DNA from: CBDHCC01 sp965261015 | Lineage (GTDB): Bacteria; Pseudomonadota; Alphaproteobacteria; Sphingomonadales; Sphingomonadaceae | Assembly (NCBI GenBank): GCA_965261015.1 | Contig: CBDHCC010000002.1 | Coordinates: 62,001-126,000, forward strand | Length of the DNA stretch: 64,000 nt | Direction: 5' to 3' | Shown here: one piece after another, positions 57,356 through 64,000 of the stretch | Position numbering within the stretch: position 1 is the stretch's first letter | How the letters are laid out: every line of letters starts with the position of its first letter | Translations under genes and position numbers: made by a program | Notes under the pieces: model-generated | What the model was told of the DNA's origin: nothing | The model's database searches: none | Seen by the model: only the letters and a program-made list of their open reading frames with translations

Positions 57356-59284
57356 TCAATACGCCTGCCCCAGCGAGACATAGACCGCGACCGCCGGATC
57401 GCCGGGCTGCGGGTTGAGCGGCGTGCCGACGTCGACGCGGATCGGCCCGAAGGCGCTGTAATACCGCACGCCCAGCCCGGCCCCCAGGCGCAACTCGCCC
57501 AGCGTGGGCAGTCCCCCGGACGAGATGTTGCCGGCATCGACGAAGGGCACGACGCCGAAATCGCCGAAGCGGACGCGCGCCTCCACCGACAATTCCGACA
57601 GGGAACGCCCGCCGATCGGGTCGTTGTTCAGGTCGCGCGGCCCGATGTCCTGATAGCCATAGCCGCGCACCGACGCGCCGCCGCCGGCGTAGAAGCGGCG
57701 GGACGGCGCCAGCTGGTCGCGGGCCAGCCCGACGATGGTGCCGATCCGCCCGCGCCCGGCCAGCACCAGCCGGTCGCTCACCGGCAGATAGCCGCTGCCG
57801 TCCAGCTGTGCGCGCAGATAGCCCGCGGTGCCCTGCAACAGCGACAGTTCCGGCGACAGCCGCAGCCCGACCCGCACCCCGCGCGTGGGGTCGAGCAGGC
57901 TGTCCGATCCGTCATAGCCGAGCGCGAGCGGCAACGCGCCGATCAGGTAGGTGCGCTGGCGGATCAGCCCCGTGTCGGCCAAGGCGGCGCGTTCGTCCGA
58001 CGCGAGCAGTTCGGTGCCCACCGACCACGTCCACTCCTTTTGCAGGAGGAACGTGCTCTTGCGTTCCAGGGCGGCGGTCAGGGTGACGAAGTTCGCCTGA
58101 TAGGCCGGCCGGTCGACGGTGGACGCGGCGATCTGGGCCGACAGCACGCGGTCGCGCGCGCCGAAATTGTTCATCCGCAGGTCCACCGAAGCGCCCTGTT
58201 CCTGCGTGCCCAGCAACGCGCGCGCGGTGACGGCACCTTCCGGGCGGATCAGGTTGCGGTGCTGCCAGCTGACCTCCGCCCGAGCGCCCTCGCCCGTGCC
58301 ATAGCCCAGCGACCCGGCGACGGTCCGCAGTTTCGCCGCAGTGAGGTCGACGCCCACATCGACGATGCCCGGCGTGGCGGTGCGGACCGGCTGCGCGCGC
58401 ACGGACCCGACGATCCCGGTCGCCACCAGCGCGCGGCGCAGGTCGTCCAGCTGGGCCGCGCTGTAGAGATCGCCCGGTCGGAACTGCGCGATGTCCTGCA
58501 CATGGTCGGCGTCGAACAGGCGGTCGTCGTTCAGCCGGATGGCCCCGATCCGCGCGCGCTCGCCAGTGGTCACGGGGACGGTCAGGCTGGCGGTCTGCGT
58601 GGCGTGGTCCACGACCGCCCGCTCGTCGCCCACCTGCGCGAAGGGATAGCCGCCATTGGCGAGCGACGCCGCCAGCGCGGTGCGTCCGGCCGCCACCGGT
58701 GCCGCCGCCGCCGGGTCGCCGGGCCGCACGGCGAATGCCGCCACCGCCTGCTCCTCCATCGGCCGCGCACCGTCCAGGCCGGGCAATGCCACTTCGTCGA
58801 AGCGGTAGCGGGTGCCCGGACGCGCCGCCAGTTCGATCGCCAGCCGCCCGTCCGCGCCGGTCGCCAGCCGCGGTTCGATGGCCGCGTCGTAATAGCCCTG
58901 CGACCGCAGCACGGTGACCAGCAGCTCGCGGTCGTCGCGCACCCGCCGGTCGATCTGGCCGGCCGTGTCCGCCCGCCCCTTGCCGGCCTTCAGAGCCGAG
59001 GAGTCGTCGAACAGGGCCAGCACCTCGCGCGCCGTGGCGGGCTCCACCCCCGTGATGCGGGTGGTGTAGCGCGTCGCCTCCCCCATGTCCGCCCGCGCGC
59101 CGGTGCCGCCCGCTCGCGGGGGCAGCACGGGCCAGGCCACGGTGATCGCGGGCATCGGGTCCAGCGGACCGGTCGGATCGACGGCCGCTCCGCCCACGAC
59201 CCGGTCCTGCGCCGACAGGGGTCCCGCGACGGCAAGGGCGGCAGCGGGGCCGGCGACCAGCAGCAAGGGGCGAAAGACCGCCAT
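57356..59284 (-). CDS. tamA: Outer-membrane TamA / autotransporter assembly protein
   Basis: 642 residues. Signal peptide 1-25 (LLLVAGPAAALAVAGPLSAQ), POTRA domains (GEATRYTTRITGVEPATAREVLALFDD region), and a 16-strand beta barrel with motifs RFYAGGGASVRGYGYQDIGP and GLGVRYYSAFGPIRVDVGTPLNP typical of BamA/TamA. Partner of TamB downstream. Normal length. Confidence 0.95.
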   Translation of the reverse strand: MAVFRPLLLVAGPAAALAVAGPLSAQDRVVGGAAVDPTGPLDPMPAITVAWPVLPPRAGGTGARADMGEATRYTTRITGVEPATAREVLALFDDSSALKAGKGRADTAGQIDRRVRDDRELLVTVLRSQGYYDAAIEPRLATGADGRLAIELAARPGTRYRFDEVALPGLDGARPMEEQAVAAFAVRPGDPAAAAPVAAGRTALAASLANGGYPFAQVGDERAVVDHATQTASLTVPVTTGERARIGAIRLNDDRLFDADHVQDIAQFRPGDLYSAAQLDDLRRALVATGIVGSVRAQPVRTATPGIVDVGVDLTAAKLRTVAGSLGYGTGEGARAEVSWQHRNLIRPEGAVTARALLGTQEQGASVDLRMNNFGARDRVLSAQIAASTVDRPAYQANFVTLTAALERKSTFLLQKEWTWSVGTELLASDERAALADTGLIRQRTYLIGALPLALGYDGSDSLLDPTRGVRVGLRLSPELSLLQGTAGYLRAQLDGSGYLPVSDRLVLAGRGRIGTIVGLARDQLAPSRRFYAGGGASVRGYGYQDIGPRDLNNDPIGGRSLSELSVEARVRFGDFGVVPFVDAGNISSGGLPTLGELRLGAGLGVRYYSAFGPIRVDVGTPLNPQPGDPAVAVYVSLGQAY

Positions 59285-59348
59285 TCCGCCGATCTAGCGG
59301 ACGGGCGGGCGGCGTGCCAGCAGCGAATGCGCGCGTCGGCGTGCCGGC

Positions 59349-59591
59349 TCAGTGAGCGGCCGCGCACCCGTCCGACAAGGCTCGGATCAGACCCTCCGCC
59401 GAACGCCAGCGCGCCCAGCCCGACAGGTCCTCGGCCCCGCCGGCGGTGCGCGCGCGCCGCCGTGCCTCCGCCACGGCGTCCGTCCCGTGCGCCTCGACCA
59501 GACGCAGGGCGGCGTCGGCCACCGGTCGGGTGGCGCAGGGCGTCGGCCGGGCGACGGGCGGGGTGGAGGACTTGGGGAAGGCGGGTCGCAA
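59349..59591 (-). CDS. Small protein, possibly DUF6961-like
   Basis: 80 residues from a TTG (59591) that has AAAGGA 8 bases upstream. Helical, Ala/Arg-rich (ADAALRLVEAHGTDAVAEARRRAR), ending in a segment WARWRSAEGLIRALSD like small sphingomonad proteins assigned to DUF6961; that assignment is tentative. It lies 64 bp from the tamA start on the same strand, so it could be read with the S24 gene. Confidence 0.5.
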   Translation of the reverse strand: MRPAFPKSSTPPVARPTPCATRPVADAALRLVEAHGTDAVAEARRRARTAGGAEDLSGWARWRSAEGLIRALSDGCAAAH

Positions 59592-59685
59592 GCGGGCGGT
59601 CCTTTCAAGACGGACGGCCCCCGTGCGGCGGCGCGGCTTTCGGCGGGCCGCACGCAACTGGTTGACGGGCCGTTCAGCCTGCCGG

Positions 59686-60321
59686 TCAGCGCACCGCCCG
59701 GCCGAACCAGGCCACGCGGCCCACGATGGCCAGCGCCCAGGCGGGGACGCCGTGTTCGTCCGGCACGGCGGGGTTGTCGCTGGCCACGATCCAGCCGCCC
59801 GCGACCTCGCGCGAAAGCCGCTTGACCAGCAACGCGCCGTCGCGGCGCAGGACGTGGATGCCATCGGCGAGCGGTCGGTCGGCGGCCGCGTGATCGACCA
59901 GGATCAGGTCGCCATCCGCCAGCGTCGGGGCCATCGAATCCCCCCGCACCACCACCGCGCTCACCCGATCCGGCTGCGCCCCCAGACCCCGCAGGAAGGC
60001 GGGGGGAAAGCCCAGCGCACCCAGCGCGCGGTCGTCCATCGCGACACTGCCCGGCCCGGCGGAAGGACGCGGGGCGAGCCACGGCACGGTCGCGCGGTCG
60101 GCGGCCGGCCGTGGCGCGCCGCCCAACCGCGACTCCTCGACCCCCAGGAACTGCGCCAGTGTGGCGCGATCGTCCTCCGACAGCCGGCGCGGCGTTCCGC
60201 GACGGACATACTGCTGGATGTAGGCGGCGTTCCGGCCGATCAGCCGCGACAGGGTGGCGAAGTCGTGACCCTGCTCGGCGGCCAGCCGGGCGAGCGTGGA
60301 TCGGGCGTCGTCGTGGCTCAT
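59686..60321 (-). CDS. S24 family repressor (LexA/CI-like autoprotease)
   Basis: 211 residues. N-terminal HTH-like region (LSRLIGRNAAYIQQYVRRGTPRRLSEDDRATLAQFLGV) and a C-terminal S24 domain with the catalytic Ser in VRGDSMAPTL and Lys in ALLVKRL. Such repressors are inactivated by self-cleavage, typically with RecA. The divergent small gene at 60419 and the dyad between make a repressor/Cro-like layout. No phage genes lie next to it. GTG at 60330 is an alternative start. Confidence 0.9.
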   Translation of the reverse strand: MSHDDARSTLARLAAEQGHDFATLSRLIGRNAAYIQQYVRRGTPRRLSEDDRATLAQFLGVEESRLGGAPRPAADRATVPWLAPRPSAGPGSVAMDDRALGALGFPPAFLRGLGAQPDRVSAVVVRGDSMAPTLADGDLILVDHAAADRPLADGIHVLRRDGALLVKRLSREVAGGWIVASDNPAVPDEHGVPAWALAIVGRVAWFGRAVR

Positions 60322-60350
60322 CGCCGACACCTAGCAGGGAAATGCCGCTC

Positions 60351-60371
60351 GACAAATAGGATTTGTCCTAG
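60351..60371. promoter_or_regulatory. Candidate operator between the S24 repressor and the Cro-like gene
   Basis: GACAAATAGGATTTGTC (60351-60367) is a dyad with perfect 7-bp arms and 3 central bases. It overlaps TAGGATTTGTCCTA (60357-60370), arms TAGGA/TCCTA. It lies 30 bp upstream of the repressor ATG and about 50 bp upstream of the small gene's ATG; local AT is above average, as for a promoter/operator. Confidence 0.5.
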
Positions 60372-60418
60372 CACTTTGATCGGGCCGTGATTCGCGGCGG
60401 CAGCAAGCGGGCCGATCC

Positions 60419-60604
60419 ATGCACATTCGCCACCGCGTGGAGCGGTTCCTGACCCGCACCGGAATGTCGGCCACCCGATTCGGCCGGTCGGTGGCCGGCG
60501 ACCCCAATCTCGTTCCCGATCTGCGCGGCGGACGCGAACCCCGCGCCGCGCTGCAAGCCCGCATAGAACATTTCATGAACAAATACGAGGAGACCGCGTC
60601 ATGA
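60419..60604 (+). CDS. Small Cro-like HTH protein
   Basis: 61 residues. VERFLTRTGMSATRFGRSVAGDPNLVPDLRGGREPR reads as a helix-turn-helix of the XRE kind (the 'saTrFGr.vagDp.lv.dLr.Gr.pr' pattern recurs in sphingomonad small proteins). Likely binds DNA; opposes the S24 repressor. No strong ribosome site is evident. The stop overlaps the next start as ATGA. Confidence 0.7.
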   Translation: MHIRHRVERFLTRTGMSATRFGRSVAGDPNLVPDLRGGREPRAALQARIEHFMNKYEETAS

Positions 60605-60918
60605 GCCTGCTAACCGATCGTCGCGCCGGCCCGCGCCGGCCGCACTTCACCAAACTGGACGTGCACGCCGCCTTGTGCGCCCAGCTGTCCGCACTGCTGG
60701 GCGGAGAGGTCGTGCGGTCGCGCCAGACCGCCTGGCATTCGGTCACCTTCGCGGGCGCGCGGCACCAGGTCGTGCTGCGGACGGCGGCCACGCCGGCCCG
60801 GCTCACCACCCTGTCCGAACACGATTTCGCGCTGGCGGACGCCTTCGTGGCGGACCTGGAGGTGACGGACACCGACGGTCCGCTGGTCACGATCGAGGCG
60901 CTGGTGGTGCGGGAATGA
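60601..60918 (+). CDS. Unknown protein downstream of the Cro-like gene
   Basis: 105 residues, no family recognised. Basic N-terminus, then HFTKLDVHAALCAQLSALLGGEVVRSRQTAWHSVTFAGARHQVVL, a compact alpha/beta pattern. No signal peptide or membrane segment. Coupled to the small HTH gene by ATGA and converging with the 344-residue gene after 9 bp. Product role unknown; genomic context suggests it is controlled by the S24 repressor. Confidence 0.7.
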   Translation: MSLLTDRRAGPRRPHFTKLDVHAALCAQLSALLGGEVVRSRQTAWHSVTFAGARHQVVLRTAATPARLTTLSEHDFALADAFVADLEVTDTDGPLVTIEALVVRE

Positions 60919-60927
60919 GGGCGGCGG

Positions 60928-61962
60928 CTAGCCGGCCCGGCGCAGGATCTGCAGCGCCTCCGCGATCTGCGCGGCCGGATCGTCCGCGCCGCCCGCCCGC
61001 GGCGGCGACGGCCGGGGCGCACGTCGCACGGCGGCACGGGTCAGCCGGTCGAGCAGTTCCGCGGTGGTCGGCAGCGGCTCGCCCGAAGGCTCGCGCGGCG
61101 GCGGCAGGCGACGAGCCAGCGCGGTCCAGTCGTCCGGCTGTTCGGTCGCGGCCAGGGACGCCGCGGCGACCTTTGGCGGATCGGTCGCCGGCACGTCCTG
61201 GGCGGCCGCCGGTTCCATGACCGGATCGGCCAGATGCGGATCGAATGCCGCGACCTCGTCTCCGGACAGCGCCTGCGTCTCCACCTCTTCCGGCGCGTCG
61301 GGGGGGCCGACCTCCGCCTCTCGATCCGCGATCTCGGCCGGCCCGTCCCATTGTTCCGCGCCGTTGCCGGGTTCCAGCGGCTCGACAGGCTCTGGCAGGC
61401 CGTCCTGTTCGGCGGCGACCGCGTCGGCCTGCGCTTCCCAGTGCGCCTGGACCGAGCGATCCCAGTCGTCGGTCTGCTCGATTGTCTCCGCCGTGCCGGA
61501 CTGCCAGCGCGGGTCGGCGAGCGTGGAGTCGGGGTCCAGCCGGGCATCCGGCGTGGGCGGCGGCGGGGCGAGGTAAGGCGACTCGTCGAAGCGCGCGCCC
61601 AGGTCCCGGTCGGCGGCGAGCGCTTCGACTCGCAACGGATCGTCGGCCACCAGCGCGCCATCGACCCGCACCTCCACCGGCCCGGCAGGGGGCCGCGCCC
61701 GGCTCCAGCCCCATAGCGCGTAGCCGACGGCCGCCGCCCAACCGACGACCAGCGCCAAAAGCAGGCGGCCCACAAGGCCGATCGGGGGCTCGACCGGCGG
61801 GGCGAGGCGGGCGAGCCCCGTTCCCCGCGACATCCCTTCGACCAGCGGATTGGGAAGGGCCAGCGTCAGCAGCGCCGCGATGGCGAACACCGCCGCCGTG
61901 CGCCAGCCGGGGTGAAGCCGCCGCCAGCGCTCCCCCAACCCCGTCTCCGCCCAGTCCGTCAT
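60928..61962 (-). CDS. Membrane protein with long acidic tail, exosortase-locus associated
   Basis: 344 residues. Two membrane helices (about 21-39 and 63-85), then a 220-residue, Asp/Glu/Pro/Ala-rich domain (with repeated DDW and EQ) ending in a basic helix with LLDRLTRAAVRRAPR. No catalytic residue recognised. Its ATG overlaps the stop of the glycosyltransferase (ATGA), so the pair is co-translated; a helper of exopolysaccharide or PEP-CTERM export is inference from context. Confidence 0.7.
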   Translation of the reverse strand: MTDWAETGLGERWRRLHPGWRTAAVFAIAALLTLALPNPLVEGMSRGTGLARLAPPVEPPIGLVGRLLLALVVGWAAAVGYALWGWSRARPPAGPVEVRVDGALVADDPLRVEALAADRDLGARFDESPYLAPPPPTPDARLDPDSTLADPRWQSGTAETIEQTDDWDRSVQAHWEAQADAVAAEQDGLPEPVEPLEPGNGAEQWDGPAEIADREAEVGPPDAPEEVETQALSGDEVAAFDPHLADPVMEPAAAQDVPATDPPKVAAASLAATEQPDDWTALARRLPPPREPSGEPLPTTAELLDRLTRAAVRRAPRPSPPRAGGADDPAAQIAEALQILRRAG

Positions 61963-63164
61963 CCCCGCCGCTCCATCATCTTTTGGTAAACAGGTTCGTA
62001 GCGAGCAATGTTTGACGACCAGTTACGGGTCGCGCGCACCGCGTCGCGCGCCGCGTCGCGCCGCGCGTCCCAGCCGTCGCGGTCGGCCAGCAACCCCGTC
62101 ACCGCGTCCGCCAGCGCGGCGGCGTCGTCGGGGGGGAACAGGGTGGCGGTCTGCCCGTCGGTCATCAGTTCGCGATGGCCGCCCACGTCCGACGCGGCGA
62201 CCAGCCGACCCTCCGCCATCGCCTCCAGCGGCTTTAGCGGCGTGACGAGTTCGGTCAGCCGCATCGCGCGGCGCGGATAGACGAACAGGTCGACCAGGCC
62301 GTAATACCTCCCCACCGCGTCGTGCGGCACCCGTCCGGCGAACTGGATGCGGTCGGCCACCGGCGAGGCGGCCGCCTGGAAGCGCAGCGCCATCTCCTCC
62401 GGTCCGCCGCCCACCAGCAGCAGGCGCACCGTCGGTTCGGCCGCGACGATCGCCGGCATGGCGTCGATCAGCAGGTCCAATCCCTCATAGGGATAGAAGC
62501 TGCCGATGAAGCCCAGCACGGTCGCGCCGGTCAGCCCCAGGTCCGCCGCCAGCGCCTCGTCGCGCGGCTCCGGCGTGCCGAACAGGCCGTGGTCGACGCC
62601 GTTGGGCGACACCACGATCTTGTCGTGCGGGATGCCGCGCGTGACCAGGTCCGCCTTCAGCCCGTGACAGATGGTCGCCACCTGATCCGCGCGCCGCGCG
62701 GCCTGGGTCTCGGCCCAGTGGGTCAGGCGAAAGCGCGGCGACCCTTCGCTGCCCGTGCCGTTCCCCACCGCCGCGTCTTCCCAGAACGCCCGGATCTCGT
62801 ACAGCACGGGCAGGCGCAGCCGTCGCCCGGCCCACAGCGCCGCCGCGGCGTTCAGGACGGGCGAATGGGCGTGCAGGATGTCGGGCCGGAACTCCCGCGC
62901 GACCTCCACGATCCTGGCCGCCAGCGCGCGCACCTCGCCCGCCGGCGTGCGGGTCCGGCGAGGCCGGGTGCGGTGGAAGGTGAGGCCGTCGACGACCTCC
63001 CGCTCCTCGTCGCCCACCCGGATCGACCCGGCCGTGTGGCGCAGGCCCGTCACCGCCGCCACCGTCCATCCCCGCCCCTCCCCCGCCTTCAGGAGGGCGC
63101 GCGTGCGGGTCGTATAGCCGCTCATCATCGGCAGCGAGTGGTCCAGGACGTGAAGGATTCGCAC
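61959..63164 (-). CDS. Exosortase A-associated GT4 glycosyltransferase (TIGR04063 type)
   Basis: 401 residues from GTG at 63164 (VRILHVLDHSLPMMSGYTTRTRALL...), the typical opening of TIGR04063, the Daro_2409-type glycosyltransferases found with exosortase A. GT-B fold with GFIGSFYPYEGLDLLIDAMP (C-terminal domain opening) and the EX7E-like motif MRLTELVTPLKPLEAMAEG. Probably acts in surface polysaccharide or PEP-CTERM protein glycosylation. Divergent from the O-glycosylation ligase gene by about 150 bp. Confidence 0.9.
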   Translation of the reverse strand: MRILHVLDHSLPMMSGYTTRTRALLKAGEGRGWTVAAVTGLRHTAGSIRVGDEEREVVDGLTFHRTRPRRTRTPAGEVRALAARIVEVAREFRPDILHAHSPVLNAAAALWAGRRLRLPVLYEIRAFWEDAAVGNGTGSEGSPRFRLTHWAETQAARRADQVATICHGLKADLVTRGIPHDKIVVSPNGVDHGLFGTPEPRDEALAADLGLTGATVLGFIGSFYPYEGLDLLIDAMPAIVAAEPTVRLLLVGGGPEEMALRFQAAASPVADRIQFAGRVPHDAVGRYYGLVDLFVYPRRAMRLTELVTPLKPLEAMAEGRLVAASDVGGHRELMTDGQTATLFPPDDAAALADAVTGLLADRDGWDARRDAARDAVRATRNWSSNIARYEPVYQKMMERRG

Positions 63165-63315
63165 GCGCCCGCCTACTCGCCCGCCGGGATCGAGGGAACT
63201 GTCGCGGTGCGGGAGCGGGCGGGAGCGGCGAACACGCGGCGTTCTATCCACGGCTGACTTAACGGCGCGTCAACCGCTAAAGCCTAGCCCCGGGATGGAG
63301 AGGGGCCGTGCGCGG

Positions 63316-63426
63316 ATGATCGACAATTTCGCGCTGGCGGTCAGCCACGGCCTGCTGCTCCTGGCGTTCTGGCGGCTGCTGCGGCGGCCCGACCTGGACC
63401 GCGGTCCGGAACGGGACCCCGACTGA
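63316..63426 (+). CDS. Very small membrane protein before the O-glycosylation ligase
   Basis: 36 residues: one membrane helix (ALAVSHGLLLLAFWRLL) with a charged Arg/Asp tail. The ATG at 63316 is chosen; an ATG at 63295 in the same frame is possible. Its stop and the next start share a base (TGATG), so it is translated with the ligase. Role unknown; similar mini-genes lie at this spot in related exosortase loci, from memory. Confidence 0.6.
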   Translation: MIDNFALAVSHGLLLLAFWRLLRRPDLDRGPERDPD

Positions 63427-64000
63427 TGCGCGACGCCATCTTCGTGCTGGTGCTGCTGGGGCTGTTCGCCTGCGGACTGCGGCGTCCGTTCCTGTGGGTG
63501 CTGGTCTATGCCTATGTCGACATCGTCGCCCCGCAACGGCTGACCTACTATCTGTTGAACTCGGTGCCGGTCAGCCTGGTCGCGGCCGGCTTCGCGGTGA
63601 TCGGATGGGCGCTGTTCGACGACAAGCGGACCGCCCGCGTGGCGCCTCGCCAATGGCTGATGGCGCTGCTGCTCGCCTGGTGCGGCTTCACGACGCTGAC
63701 CGCCGTCTATCCCGACGCCGCGCTGGTGAAGTGGGATTGGGTGTGGAAGGCGATGGCGATGGCGATCTTCCTGCCGCTGACCTTGACCACGCGGCTGCGG
63801 CTGGAGGCGTTCGCGCTCACGATCGTGCTGTGCGCCAGCTCGATCGTCATCGTGGGCGGCATCAAGACGCTGGCGTCCGGCGGCGGCTACGGCGTGTTGA
63901 ACCTGATGGTGGAGAACAATTCGGGCCTGTACGAAGGCTCGATCATCTCCGCCGTGGCGATCGCGCTCGTGCCGCTCATCTGGTGGCTGGCGCGGCACGG
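63426..64000 (+). CDS. Exosortase A-associated O-glycosylation ligase (3' end outside window)
   Basis: The first 191 residues. Opening MRDAIFVLVLLGLFACGLRRPFLWVLVYAYVDIVAPQR matches TIGR03097 / DUF5935 type O-antigen ligase-like proteins linked to exosortase A; at least five membrane helices are visible. Proteins of this class polymerise or ligate glycans at the periplasmic face. The rest of the locus should continue to the right. Confidence 0.9.
   Translation, partial: MRDAIFVLVLLGLFACGLRRPFLWVLVYAYVDIVAPQRLTYYLLNSVPVSLVAAGFAVIGWALFDDKRTARVAPRQWLMALLLAWCGFTTLTAVYPDAALVKWDWVWKAMAMAIFLPLTLTTRLRLEAFALTIVLCASSIVIVGGIKTLASGGGYGVLNLMVENNSGLYEGSIISAVAIALVPLIWWLARH

Noticed and set aside
59349..60918. 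Prophage remnant around the S24 repressor
   Set aside because: No structural, integrase or lysis genes; tamA lies directly on one side and the exosortase locus on the other.

Overview
The window is high-GC DNA (about two thirds G+C by eye) from an alphaproteobacterium, almost certainly a member of the Sphingomonadaceae (Sphingomonas or a close relative). The basis is protein style and gene order: a TCA-cycle block sdhCDAB - zapE - mdh - sucD - sucA - odhB - lpdA, an exosortase-A glycosyltransferase with its O-glycosylation ligase, a DUF2279 protein, and sphingomonad-type scattered repeats containing CTGAGCCTGTCGAAGG and CCCCTCCCC-TTCA-GGGGAGGGG. This is a chromosomal core region. No rRNA, CRISPR array, integrase, transposase or complete prophage was seen.

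Layout. 1-1.7 kb: the end of sppA faces a TRIC-family membrane protein. 1.8-18.8 kb: one long minus-strand block of central carbon metabolism, read in the order sdhC-sdhD-sdhA, DUF1902/HicA pair, ClpP-like peptidase, sdhB, PaaI-type thioesterase, unknown envelope protein, zapE, M20 peptidase, mdh, unknown low-GC gene, sucD, sucA, odhB, lpdA, DUF5946 protein. Many junctions overlap (ATGA, GTGA, TTGA or TGATG), so translation is probably coupled. sucC, the usual partner of sucD, is absent; the unknown low-GC gene lies between mdh and sucD. 18.8-22.8 kb: SDR, anchored unknown, prmA, phenylalanine hydroxylase, DUF2459 protein. 22.8-26.5 kb: ligA, a DUF559 nuclease embedded in palindromic repeats, a lone Phd-type antitoxin and a small membrane protein. 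26.5-34.5 kb: recN, bamD, a GT4 glycosyltransferase, DUF2279 protein, ctaA, rplM-rpsI, then tRNA-Val(CAC) and tRNA-Gly(CCC). 34.6-43.4 kb: BaiN-like flavoprotein, DEAD-box helicase, a three-subunit periplasmic molybdenum aldehyde dehydrogenase (PaoABC type), a membrane EEP-fold protein that seems to start at CTG, and a low-GC lipoprotein. 43.5-52 kb: dxs, DUF3072, CinA-like protein, map, a PQQ-propeller lipoprotein coupled to glnB, glnA, and an HMCES/YedK protein. 52-59.3 kb: a Tat-exported dienelactone-hydrolase-like lipoprotein and the tamA-tamB pair. 59.3-64 kb: an S24 repressor facing a small Cro-like protein across a candidate operator, then the edge of an exosortase/EPS locus.

How the genes work together. 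The first third makes the second half of the TCA cycle: 2-oxoglutarate dehydrogenase E1/E2/E3, the alpha half of succinyl-CoA synthetase, succinate dehydrogenase (complex II) and malate dehydrogenase. glnB-glnA supply the PII sensor and ammonium assimilation. TamA-TamB and BamD serve outer-membrane biogenesis. ligA, recN and HMCES serve DNA replication and repair. Points most worth a second look are the accessory genes set into the TCA operons, the DUF559 gene bounded by repeat palindromes, the phage-like repressor switch without a phage, and the CTG start.
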